Of a DNA stretch of 42,765 nucleotides, positions 18,624 through 28,300 are shown piece after piece (position 1 is the stretch's first letter; each line of letters begins with the position of its first letter). The notes beneath the pieces are model-generated. The model was given only the letters and a program-made list of their open reading frames with translations, was not told the DNA's origin and did not search any database. A program made the translations under genes and the position numbers. The DNA is from Stentor coeruleus. Its lineage: Eukaryota > Ciliophora > Heterotrichea > Heterotrichida > Stentoridae. The stretch covers positions 1-42,765 of the forward strand of contig MPUH01000626.1 in the NCBI GenBank assembly GCA_001970955.1. Direction: 5' to 3'.

Positions 18624-20096
18624 ATGGCTAAGAGAAATTATGATAGGAGATATTCTCAAACCCGTTGTAAGTGGAGTTTGGGCACTACTGAATTGAATCC
18701 TCATTCAAAGCAAATGCCTAGATCGATTCCAAAAATCTGCAATAATGTCTTAGATGCCATTGGAAATACACCAATTATAAGGATCAATAATATTACTAGA
18801 CAAGAAGGAATCCTTTGCGAACTTCTTGTAAAGTGCGAATTTTTTAATCCTGGAGGTTCAATCAAAGACAGAATTGCAAAAAGAATGTTTGATGATCTTG
18901 AGGCAGAAGGAAAAATAAAACCAGGAATGACCATTGTAGAGCCTACATCAGGGAATACTGGAATAGGCCTTGCTTTAAATGCCTCAGTTAAAGGTTATGG
19001 GCTAAAAGTTTGTATGCCAGTAAAAATGAGTAAAGAGAAAAGTGATATCCTTAAAGCGCTTGGAGCAGAAATCATTAGAACTCCTGATGAAGATATTTTT
19101 CTTGATGAACGTCTTTATTTTAAAGTTGCTGAAGATTCTGTTAGGGATGATCCTAATTGCTATATGCCTGGTCAATATTTAAATCCTTCAAATCCTTTAG
19201 CTCATTATGATATAACAGCCGAAGAAATTTATGATCAGCTTGATGGGAACTTAGACTACCTAGTAGTAGTAACAGGCACTGGAGGGCATTTAACTGGTTT
19301 ATCAAGAAAACTTAAGGAAAAAATTCCTGGGATAACAATTATTGGTGTTGATCCTTTAGGGAGTATTGTTCATGATCCTGAAAATATAGAAATTGGTGAA
19401 TATTTAGCTGAAGGTATTGGAGGTGTTATAGTACCTAGAACTACTTATGATGATTTAGTAGATAGATGGTATATATCTGATGACCAAAAAACTTTTGATT
19501 ATTCACGGAAATTAATAAGATATGAAGGGCTTCTTGTTGGTGGAAGCTCAGGTGCTGTTTTTTGGGCTGCAGTTCAAGTAGCGAAGGGTCTTGATCCTAG
19601 TAAACGTGTACTTGCTATAATGCCTGATGGTGTGAGGAATTATTTAAGTAAATTTGTTAGTGATCGATGGATGATTCAAAATGATTTAATGAATATTAAT
19701 GAAAGCAAAATGATTAAAATCCAAGGAAAAACTGTTAGAGATTTGAATATAAAGAGATCATTAACTTCTACTCCAAAATCAACTGTAAGAGAAATCATTG
19801 AAATTATGATTTCAAATAATGTTACAGATATTCCTATAATAGAAAATAAAAAAATAATCGGTGTTGCCTCTAGCAATGAAATTAATCAAATGATAGTAGA
19901 AGGAAATATTTCACTTGATGAAAGCGTAAGGAGCTCACTAAACTTTGTGCTTAAATTTATTAAAATGAATACGTCACTAGCATTCGTTAGTGTTTGGCTT
20001 CAAGATAATAAATATGCTGTCATTCATGATGATGATTTTATAGGGTTAGTATATCCTATAAATATCAGCAAATTATTATTAGGAAATAGCTTATAG
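18624..20096 (+). CDS. CBS: Cystathionine beta-synthase with heme motif and CBS pair
   Basis: PLP enzyme that joins serine and homocysteine to cystathionine, the entry to transsulfuration. The 490 residues show an N-terminal RCKWSLG with Cys15 and His27 placed like the axial heme ligands Cys52 and His65 of human CBS (RCTWQLG...H), one residue closer. The catalytic domain follows: GNTPIIRI, the PLP lysine Lys81 in NPGGSIKDRIA, EPTSGNTGIGLAL, the GTGG loop (TGTGGHLTG), IIGVDPLGSI and GGSSGA. Residues ~370-490 are a CBS-domain pair (KTVRDLNIKRSLTSTP, DIPIIENKKIIGV, FIGLVYPINISKLL), the AdoMet-binding regulatory part in animals. The CxxC redox pair of the human enzyme is absent (KEKIPG). The start at 18624 is favoured because the heme motif would be lost from the next ATG. 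Secure. Confidence 0.96.
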   Translation: MAKRNYDRRYSQTRCKWSLGTTELNPHSKQMPRSIPKICNNVLDAIGNTPIIRINNITRQEGILCELLVKCEFFNPGGSIKDRIAKRMFDDLEAEGKIKPGMTIVEPTSGNTGIGLALNASVKGYGLKVCMPVKMSKEKSDILKALGAEIIRTPDEDIFLDERLYFKVAEDSVRDDPNCYMPGQYLNPSNPLAHYDITAEEIYDQLDGNLDYLVVVTGTGGHLTGLSRKLKEKIPGITIIGVDPLGSIVHDPENIEIGEYLAEGIGGVIVPRTTYDDLVDRWYISDDQKTFDYSRKLIRYEGLLVGGSSGAVFWAAVQVAKGLDPSKRVLAIMPDGVRNYLSKFVSDRWMIQNDLMNINESKMIKIQGKTVRDLNIKRSLTSTPKSTVREIIEIMISNNVTDIPIIENKKIIGVASSNEINQMIVEGNISLDESVRSSLNFVLKFIKMNTSLAFVSVWLQDNKYAVIHDDDFIGLVYPINISKLLLGNSL

Positions 20097-20400
20097 ACTT
20101 TAGACTATTCATATCTTCTTTTTGAAAAAAAAATCATATATATTTTTATTTCAAAATACTAATTTAACGCACATTGAAATAGTAGCAGTATTTTATATTT
20201 AAATCTAGGAAAACTATAAAAATATCTTCCAAAAACGATTATTTTAACTAAATTCCATCTAAAATTCATTAATACATGTCAATATTTTATTAAAAAAATA
20301 AATCTCATAACAGGCAAAAAAATATTTACACCCCAGCATTAACTAATTTAATAGTCTTAAATTTCAAAAAACTATTATATATAAAGGCAATTATATTACT
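20097..20400. other. Intergenic region between convergent genes
   Basis: About 300 nt of A/T-rich DNA between CBS (+) and the next minus-strand gene. The plus strand is A/C-rich and G-poor in the right half, as expected for the 3' flank of a minus-strand gene. Nothing else seen. Confidence 0.5.
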
Positions 20401-20994
20401 CTAAAAAAGTATACATTTACATGAGGGATTACTAGTTTCATGAGTTTCCATAATAAATTTCCCAATATTTCCTTCAACTGAACACATTTGCTGTTTAAGC
20501 AGCATTTCCTCTTCCTCAGTGCTTTTAATCTCGGCTTCTGTTTTCGTAAGTCTACTTTTAAGGGAAAAAAACTCCCTTTCCAAACTAAGTATTTGATCAA
20601 GCAAATTTTTGACAAAGATTTCATTTGTCTTATCGTCATTATCTTTACACTGTGAAAGTGTTTTATCTAAAGATTTTTTTAAGTCATTAATTTCATCTTG
20701 GGCTTCATTACTAAAACTACCTTCTTCATAACACTTTTGTGAAATATACAAAAAAGCTGTCAATCTACTTGAGACCATATCCGAAATTTCTTTGGTCTTT
20801 GCACTAACTTTTTGTACATCCACTGAATCAGCTGAATTACTATTGCTGCTTGAAAATGATATGCTTTCAATAGCACTAGCACTATATATAGAGTCCATAG
20901 AAGCTTTGATTTGATGCTGGATTCTTAATTTAACCTCTTCTTTGGATTCTTCTGATCCTATATTCCCAGCTAGTAAAAGTGGTCCGCTGTTCAT
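20401..20994 (-). CDS. Coiled-coil protein with C-terminal CaaX-like motif
   Basis: A 197-residue protein without a recognised family. ATG 20994 is directly preceded by TAA. Residues 15-65 are Ser-rich and probably disordered; residues ~70-180 form amphipathic helices and a coiled coil (EAQDEINDLKKSLDKTL, DQILSLEREFFSLKSRLTKTEAEI). The chain ends ...SNPSCKCILF. The last four residues, C194-I-L-F, fit a CaaX box; a terminal Phe would favour geranylgeranylation. Cys192 two residues before could be palmitoylated. This predicts a membrane-tethered helical protein, perhaps a tether or SNARE-like factor. Prenylation is inferred from sequence only; no SNARE motif with a central Gln or Arg is obvious. 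Confidence 0.75.
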   Translation of the reverse strand: MNSGPLLLAGNIGSEESKEEVKLRIQHQIKASMDSIYSASAIESISFSSSNSNSADSVDVQKVSAKTKEISDMVSSRLTAFLYISQKCYEEGSFSNEAQDEINDLKKSLDKTLSQCKDNDDKTNEIFVKNLLDQILSLEREFFSLKSRLTKTEAEIKSTEEEEMLLKQQMCSVEGNIGKFIMETHETSNPSCKCILF

Positions 20995-21290
20995 ATTTAT
21001 ATTTTGTATATAAGTTTAATTAAAGTATTTTTTTGAAGTTGATGCTTATGTTTAGGTGTTTTTTTGAAGTTTTATAATCAGTTGTTTTTTTAATTAATAG
21101 ATATGATTGAGATTTTTATAGTAAATTGAGTTTATTGTGTAGGTTTTAAGGTATGGGTTAAGTTGGAGATTGAGTTATGTTTAAAGTTAAAAAGAGTAAG
21201 TCCAAGTGAAATATATATTTTAAGTTGATTTTTAGATTGAATATGCTATTCAGATTAAGTTAAGAGATGGTTGTTGTCAATGATGATTTG

Positions 21291-21456
21291 AAATGCTACC
21301 AACTTTTATAAAAAATCATATTCTGGCTTAGGCCAAGATTATTTTAATCAAATAAAATACTAAANGAAATAATTTTTACAAAAAATGCTACCAACTTTTA
21401 TAAAAAATCATATTCTGGCTTAGGCCAAGATTATTTTAATCAAATAAAATACTAAA
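21291..21456. repeat. Duplicated 74 nt around N at 21365 (assembly join)
   Basis: Bases 21291-21364 and 21383-21456 are identical (74 nt); the N is at 21365 directly after the first copy, and 17 unmatched bases precede the second. This is best explained by two contig ends that overlap but were not merged. Confidence 0.85.
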
Positions 21457-21572
21457 TCTCTATCAAAACTCTCTTTCAATAAATTTCAATTAACCTTATC
21501 TTCCACTCNAAAATACTAAATCTCTATCAAAACTCTCTTTCAATAAATTTCAATTAACCTTATCTTCCACTC
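21446..21572. repeat. Duplicated 63 nt around N at 21509 (assembly join)
   Basis: Bases 21446-21508 and 21510-21572 are identical and abut the single N. Probable unmerged contig overlap. Confidence 0.88.
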
Positions 21573-21790
21573 TCAAACCATTTTTCCCAATCATATCCAC
21601 ACCAAAATCTTAAAAAAAAATCCCTAACATCAATTAATAAAATCAATCTATTCATTCTCTAATCCCATCTCCTTTTTCATTCAATCACAGTAAAATCCTA
21701 TAAAAATGACATCATCCTAAATCAAGACTTCCATTTCATTCTAAAAATCCATTAAATTCTAAAAAATATTTACTTAGCCTATCTTAATTT

Positions 21791-22159
21791 CTAATGGTGA
21801 TTCTTATGGGCTTTTTTTATGCATTTCTTGCAAGGTTTTCCATTTTGTGATTTAAATCCAGTTCCTCTGCATTTCCCACAATTCGGCCTTGCCCAAGCGC
21901 CTTGAGGATAGCCACCTGTAGAATAGCCTGTTACAGGATAAACAGGGCGAGCAACTCCTTGAGGATAAGCTGCTGGTGGATATGCTGCAGGTGGATATCC
22001 TCCTTGAGGGTATGCTGATACTGGAGGAGGATAATGACCTTGTGGATATGCCGCATGATGTGGAGGTAAATGTGGTGGGTAACCAGCTTGAGGAGGGTAT
22101 CCGGCTTGATAACCTTGTGGGTAACCTTGAGGATAACCATATGGTGGAGGGTAAGACAT
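21791..22159 (-). CDS. Pro/Tyr/Gly-rich protein with C-terminal zinc knuckle
   Basis: A 122-residue protein. Residues 1-~90 are low-complexity tandem YPQG, YPP and YPPA units without charged residues, typical of flexible membrane-associated or phase-separating tails (as in annexin, rhodopsin and shisa-like proteins). The C-terminus holds CGKCRGTGF...GKPCKKC, a CxxCxGxG...CxxC arrangement like half of a DnaJ zinc finger, then a His/Lys-rich end (KKAHKNHH). There is no signal peptide or membrane segment. The ATG at 22159 is the only plausible start, and the upstream region shows the strong strand skew of a 5' flank. It could be a small adaptor; no specific partner can be named. Confidence 0.82.
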   Translation of the reverse strand: MSYPPPYGYPQGYPQGYQAGYPPQAGYPPHLPPHHAAYPQGHYPPPVSAYPQGGYPPAAYPPAAYPQGVARPVYPVTGYSTGGYPQGAWARPNCGKCRGTGFKSQNGKPCKKCIKKAHKNHH

Positions 22160-23187
22160 TTTATAATAAAAAGATAATAATATCTTATCAGAATATTTAT
22201 GGAGGATTTTATTATATAAATTTAGTTGATTTTGAATTATGATTGATAAAATTTATATTCAGAAATGTGTTAGAAATTATGTTGGGTTTTAAAAAAAAAA
22301 ATTGAATTGATGATGAGGAAGATTTTGGAGATGATGACTTTGTTTGGGTACAAAGATTGTGTGGGTTGGTGAAGAAGATGTAAGGGGGAGGATGTAGATT
22401 ATACGGATTTTTGGTTTGGGATTTATGTTTTATTTTTTATGTTTTATATGATGAGAATTTGAACTTTAGTAAAAGAGAAGGTTATATTGTGTGGATTTAA
22501 TAGAACTTGGGTTCTTTTTCATTTTGGACGAAAGGAAGGAATGGGAGATTATGGAAATTATTCATTGGGAGTGAGAAGACTGAGAGGAATTAAGATGCTT
22601 AAAGAATCGTCAAGTAAAAAGCATAGGGAAAATAGAAGCAAGTAGAATGTTTTAGAGATAAGGGAAATTGTTAGAATGAGGCAGGAAAATAAAAATGTAA
22701 GAAAAAGAAAATGCTGAAAAAGTATATTAAAAGATCGGGCAATTGCGATCGTTATATTCAATATATAATTTAATCTAAACTACTTATATATAGTATGGAT
22801 TTAGATGAGGATATTAAGTAGTTTTTTGTAAGAATATATGTTTGTAATATATCTTATTAATAATATTTGAAGTGCTGATGCAAATAATTTTATTACTGCG
22901 ATTAAAAGCTTTTAAAGTAGAGATATATTAAAACTATAGACAAAATTATTATTCATGATATAAGTTCCTTAATCTAAAGAAAAAAATATAAGTTAACTTC
23001 AATAATCCAAATCCTTAAAACCCGAAATCTTAACTGAAAACTCTTCTATGAAATCTATAAACCAACACCCATTACCTAAAAAAAAGTCCCTATTTCAACT
23101 AAAAAACATCGAATCTTCACATATCAACCTAAAAAAATCCTATTATCTCTAATGACCAGATTTAATTATCTAATTTATTTTCATATC
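22160..23187. other. Intergenic region
   Basis: About 1 kb between two minus-strand genes. From ~22200 to ~22700 the plus strand is G/T-rich with hardly any C (5' flank of the gene on the left). From ~22960 it turns A/C-rich and G-poor (3' flank of the CCT gene). No intact gene was seen. Confidence 0.5.
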
Positions 23188-23727
23188 TTATCCATCGAAA
23201 TCCTGGTCTTTAAACAAATCATTTACTTTACTGCGAGTAACAAATCTTCCTTTAACACGTAAGCGATTGTCAGCTACACGTTTTCTACAATCATAGTGTA
23301 TTTTTTTAATCCAAGTTCTTTTTTTCTTTTTCTCCAAATACTTTTCTATTTTCAAACGTCTTTCATGAATTGTCAATGGCCCTATATATTTTAATCCTGG
23401 CTTTGGGAATATTTTTAGGTTCATATTAGGTAGTAAGTCTGTATAAACAAAATTGTTTCCTAATGAATTCAATTCTGTAAACTCATCAATATATAGCTGG
23501 ACGTTAAAATTTTCGCTTTTAATATCGTTAATTTCTAATAAAAAAGGCCCGTTGAGGAGGTTGTCGAGGTCTTGAGATTCTTCTATACTGGGTTCATTGC
23601 AAATTTTTCCATAGGAAAGAAGATCGACGAATGAACTTTTCCGGTTAACGGTGTAAGCTACATCGTTTTGTATTAAGTCTAATTCATGCTCTGAGATACA
23701 AGGCATGTCTTCAGGGTAGCCAAGCAT
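23188..23727 (-). CDS. CCT-domain protein
   Basis: A 179-residue protein whose residues ~120-164 match the CCT domain of plant CONSTANS, CO-like and TOC1 proteins: HERRLKIEKYLEKKKKRTW, then KKIHYDCRKRVADNR, then RVKGRFVTRS. The pattern KI.Y..RK..A..R.R.KGRF is diagnostic. In plants CCT domains bind DNA through NF-Y subunits and act as nuclear localisation signals. The N-terminal 110 residues are acidic and lack a B-box, GATA or response-regulator domain. ATG 23727 is directly preceded by TAA. The likely role is a nuclear transcription cofactor; the DNA target is unknown. Confidence 0.9.
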   Translation of the reverse strand: MLGYPEDMPCISEHELDLIQNDVAYTVNRKSSFVDLLSYGKICNEPSIEESQDLDNLLNGPFLLEINDIKSENFNVQLYIDEFTELNSLGNNFVYTDLLPNMNLKIFPKPGLKYIGPLTIHERRLKIEKYLEKKKKRTWIKKIHYDCRKRVADNRLRVKGRFVTRSKVNDLFKDQDFDG

Positions 23728-25396
23728 TTATAAATAAGGTTTAAGTTTTATTAGTAACAAGAACATGTAGTATGAGTAATTATAGTTATATATGATGATT
23801 AAAAATTTGCAATTGACCATTTCAGTAAAGATATAAGAATTCGAATATCTTCGATATATTCATAGAACTCTAACGATTAATAAAATTTAAAGAATTTATG
23901 TTTCTCTAACTAGGTATAATTAATCTTAAAAAATGCGATTGACAAATATTGAAATTTATGCATATCAACTTTTATCATCATAAATATTTCTTTATTATAT
24001 TTACTAAACTTAACTTATCCTATATAATTTAATCTTATTATACTTAGGCTTATAATAAAATTAGCATTTTTAACTAGGTTAAATAGTTTTTATATCATAT
24101 TTGATTGCTTATTTATATTTTTAGTATTAGAAATTTAATATGGTAGTGTACTTATGTTATTTTGTACTCTAAAACTTTTTAGTTATAATTTTTTGATGAA
24201 AAATTACTCAAATACACATAATATTCCTTTAAATCAAATAACTATAATTTAAGTCATCAGCTTTTTTAATAGTATCTGGTGATAAATATAAATAGTAATA
24301 ATAACTTTGAGAATTATGCATTATTTAAGTTGATATTCAGTGCTTGATATAGGGTTAAATTATATATCCATAAAAAAATTGTGCTTGGGTAAACAGATTT
24401 TGCAAAAATTATATTTTCCTTAGTTTTTACTACGAGTTTTGATAAAGAAATACTTAGAAGGTTGAGTTTGATTTTAGGATGAGTAGTTAGAAGTTTGAAT
24501 TACTTTAATAGACTGTACTTAAATTCCAAAATTTTAGAATATAAAAATTCATTCTTGATGTAGCTGTATTTAAAAATTATTTACCATGCATCGATAAGCT
24601 ACTTTATTGCAGATTGGATGAAAGAATTTATCATAATCAGAAAACAACAAGCAAATAAATTTTAATTTACTAATCAGAAGGGAAAAAAAATTGGTTTTAT
24701 AGTACTTAATCCTAAAAAAGTATTAATTTCCTGATTTTTCAAAATCACTAGCTTTAAAGTTTAAATGAATTTTTAAGAAAATGCCTTATAATTATTTTTA
24801 GGCTTATATATAATATACATCTCTTAAAAAATGTCCCAAAGTACTTTTTCACTATATCCATCTTCCATAATTATTTAATATACTAATTAAGCAATAAGGT
24901 AAATAGTAAAATTTTATATAATATTTTCCAATAGGATCTAAAATATAATTCTTATATAAAGCAAATGATTATATAATCTTATCATCAGAACTACCATAAT
25001 CCTTATCAATATAACATCTAAAACTATATATTATTTGGCCTTAGGATTAAGATAAAGAATTAAAGATTTTATTATAGTAAATAATATTTTGATAGACTAA
25101 TATGATCACAAAATTGACTAAGCAATTATATTCTAATCCTCTAGTAAAATGCCTTATAAACTTTATATTGAGTATCCTAAAACACATCTAAATATCGATT
25201 CTATCCTTTTATTATATACGGAAATAGTATCCATTATTATTCACTAAAGCTTATATTTTAACTAAGCTCATAGTTCCATCTCAACATAAATCTATGTATT
25301 ACTACACCTAAATGTCTTAAAAGCCCCTTATTTCATAGCAATTAGTGTTTGAGATTCTAAAATGTACTTAAACTTAAGAAAAAACGGTATATAAAT
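23728..25396. other. Long intergenic region, no gene seen
   Basis: 1.67 kb of A/T-rich DNA upstream of two divergently arranged genes (CCT gene on the left, receptor gene on the right). From ~25140 it becomes G-poor and C-richer on the plus strand, the expected 5' flank of the receptor gene. The frame from ~24493 to 25103 has no TGA but ~15 TAA/TAG, which is near the random rate, so it is not called. No tRNA or repeat was seen. Confidence 0.5.
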
Positions 25397-28300
25397 ATGT
25401 TCTGGCTTTTACTATATTTGAACTCAGTGAACTCTGGATGCTGTTTAAGCTGCCAAACTTTAATCAATAACAATTGTGTTCAATGCCTTAGTCCCAAATT
25501 CCTATTTGAATATTATTGTATTAAATTATGCCCTGAAGGCTATATAATGTCCTCATCACCATGCGCACTTAGCGGAACTCCTTTAAATTTCATATCAACT
25601 GATTTTTCATCAATACAAAGTACAGAATTATCAAATGTAGGAAATTTCCAAACTTCTGATGGTAGCAATTTCAAAATGCCTGGGAATTTCTACCCAACCC
25701 CAGGCCGTGGTTTTTTTTCAGATTCTAGATCTCGGCTCAAAGGAGCGATACCATGGATTCCAAGTCCGAAAATGACAATAAAACTATACTTCAGACCTAT
25801 ATCACTAAGTGGTATAATCCTCCAAATTCTTGATCCATCATCAAATTCCTATGTAACCTTAAAAATGGATCAAGGGTATTTACGAGCTGAAATAAAAACA
25901 GTTTCTCAATTAAATAGTCAAATTGTTATAGTAGCAACGATAAACTTAAGCTTATCATTTGGAGTTTGGTTTAACACTGTAATAGTAATTAATCAAGAGA
26001 CTTCATCATTAAATTGCATAACTATTTATCTTGTTGAAGGAGTCGACAGTTCATGTGAAGCAGACTCAGAAATCGCAATCGACAATGTTGTAGACTGGTG
26101 GCTTGGGGATTGGCTACAATTAGATTCAATGGTCGGGTTTTATTATCAAGTTTCTGTAACCAATAGTATTGAAACAATTTATTTAGCCAGTCAAACACTT
26201 TCTATATGTGATAATGGGTATTATGATTATAATACAATATGTAATTCTTGCCCTATAAATTGTGATAGTAGGATTACATGTATAGATAATTTATCTTGTT
26301 TACCTTGTTATTCAACAGGATGTTCTGATTGTTCATGGAATACTTTTCAAACATGCTCAGCATGTAGTAATTCAGGGATTCCACCTTATTGTTGTAGTCT
26401 TTATTGTAGAAGTTGTACTAATTTAGATTCTTGTGATCTTTGTTATGATGGATATTTTTTATATAGAGGGGTTTGTTTAAGACATGAACCTTATGGAGGA
26501 GGAATTGTTAATATTCAACCTATTGTTGATGTAGATTTCAATGGGGTTTTCTCAGGGAACTATGGGCCTTTTAAAAGTGGGGATGATTCAAGCACTTATT
26601 ATCTTTTCCAGAATGCTCAGAGTGATGACCCTGTACCTGCAAAGCTAAGAGGGTTATATTTTAATGGAAATTCTATACTAAAGTCTAGTGTGCCGATGTA
26701 CCTGCCACATACTTTTTCTATTTGTGCTGCTATTAGGCCTGCAGATCTAGGAACAATGAGTTTTGTAATAATAGACGACGATATTATAATGCAGCCAAAT
26801 GATATTTACATCCGACTGAGAATCGAAGATGCAGCTGGATTATCATCAACGAAATTTTCAGCATACATAAACCCTTATGATCAATGGAGTTTTTTTTCTA
26901 TCAGCATTGACTATTTATCATCAAATACAATAATAAAAGCATACATCAACGCTGTACAAATAAGTACAACAACAGTTTCAGGGATATTCAAAACTGTAGT
27001 TCAAAACTTCATAATAGGCTATGCCAACTCAGTTCTACTTCCTTACAACAGAGGTTTTACAGGTTTTATTTATTTGATTAAAATATGGAATTTCGCTAAC
27101 ACGGATTTTAGTTTTTACTCTTCAATTAATATGTGTTCAGCAAGTATATCTACAGCTTGTATCAGTAATTGTTTGATAAATCAATATTTAGATACTAATG
27201 GAGATTGTCAACCATGCTTACCAGAATGTACATTAGGATGTGTTTTTGGAGGATCTTGTAGATTATGTCAAGACCATCTTTGCTTATTTTGTAATGATTT
27301 TTACAACACATGTACAAATTGTATTACTGGTGCATCAATGATATTAAGTATATGCCAATGTAATCCTGGTACGGTTGATATCATAACAGATTGTGGTCCA
27401 TGTCATATTTCATGTTTAACATGCTCATCTTCAGATTATCGTGGTTGTACATCTTGTCAACCAGGTTATTTCTTAGTTTCAGGTATGTGTTTACCAGTTT
27501 GTCCTAGTGGGTTTACTTTAGGAAATACTTTAGATTTCTGTGATCCTGGGGATAATATTGTAATGGAGATAAGACTTAATGGACATATAGAAAATACTAT
27601 AATTCAAGGAGTCACCGTTGGAAGCGATAGTGCTGGGGCTGATATAAATGATCCTATTCCTTGTGCACAACGTGGGTATTATTTTAATTCAAATTCTTAT
27701 ATGATGATATCTGGAAAAGTTGGATATGCTAAAAGTTCTATAAATGTTTGGATTAAATTACAGGTTGATGGATATGTTTTGACTAAAGGGACAAATTATA
27801 TTATCCTCAGTTCATCAGGTCGTGTTTCTTTTTCATTAGTTCTCACAAGTGGTACACTAAGCTTAAACATTCAAAATTATAATTCTTGGATGTATTATTC
27901 TTTTGAAATCGAAGATACAATATCAGGAGTTACACAAATAAAAATGTACCAAAACTCAGTACTCATTTCCTCAGTTTCAACTACTATTTCTGACTATCTT
28001 ATAGACACTGTATCAGATATAAAAATAGGAGGATCTGCATCAGATAGTTTTTCTGGTTTCTTATGGAGTATTCAATTCTTCAATAATATCAACATGGTTT
28101 CTTTTGATTATATTTCAGGTGCATGTATAGGATCATGTACATTTTGTCCACAAGAATCAATATGCCCTAGTGAATGTGGCTTAACATTTACAGCTACAGA
28201 TTGTTTAGTAACATGTCCATCTAATTGTTATACATGCAATACACAAACGGATTGTACATTATGCTTAGATATTCAAATATTAAATACAGGTATTTGTAAT

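Larger units (their letters stand above)
20995..21790. other. Intergenic region with two assembly joins
   Basis: Left part (to ~21250) is G/T-rich and C-poor, the 5' flank of the minus-strand gene on the left. Two Ns at 21365 and 21509 are each flanked by duplicate sequence. From 21470 on, the plus strand is C/T/A-rich and nearly G-free, the 3' flank of the minus-strand gene on the right. No gene seen. Confidence 0.55.

Noticed and set aside
22558..22761. 67-codon minus-strand hydrophobic frame
   Set aside because: Same reason: G-depleted 5' flank of the zinc-knuckle gene; low-complexity Leu/Phe/Ser only.
22795..23040. Protein-like frame MDLDEDIK... with TAG/TAA/TGA stops
   Set aside because: Stops occur at the random rate (about one in twelve codons) and the reading runs into the 3' flank of the CCT gene.
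24493..25103. Long frame without TGA, possible gene in a code with TAA/TAG as Gln
   Set aside because: About 15 TAA/TAG in ~200 codons is the rate expected by chance in DNA this A/T-rich, there is no ATG and no conserved pattern.
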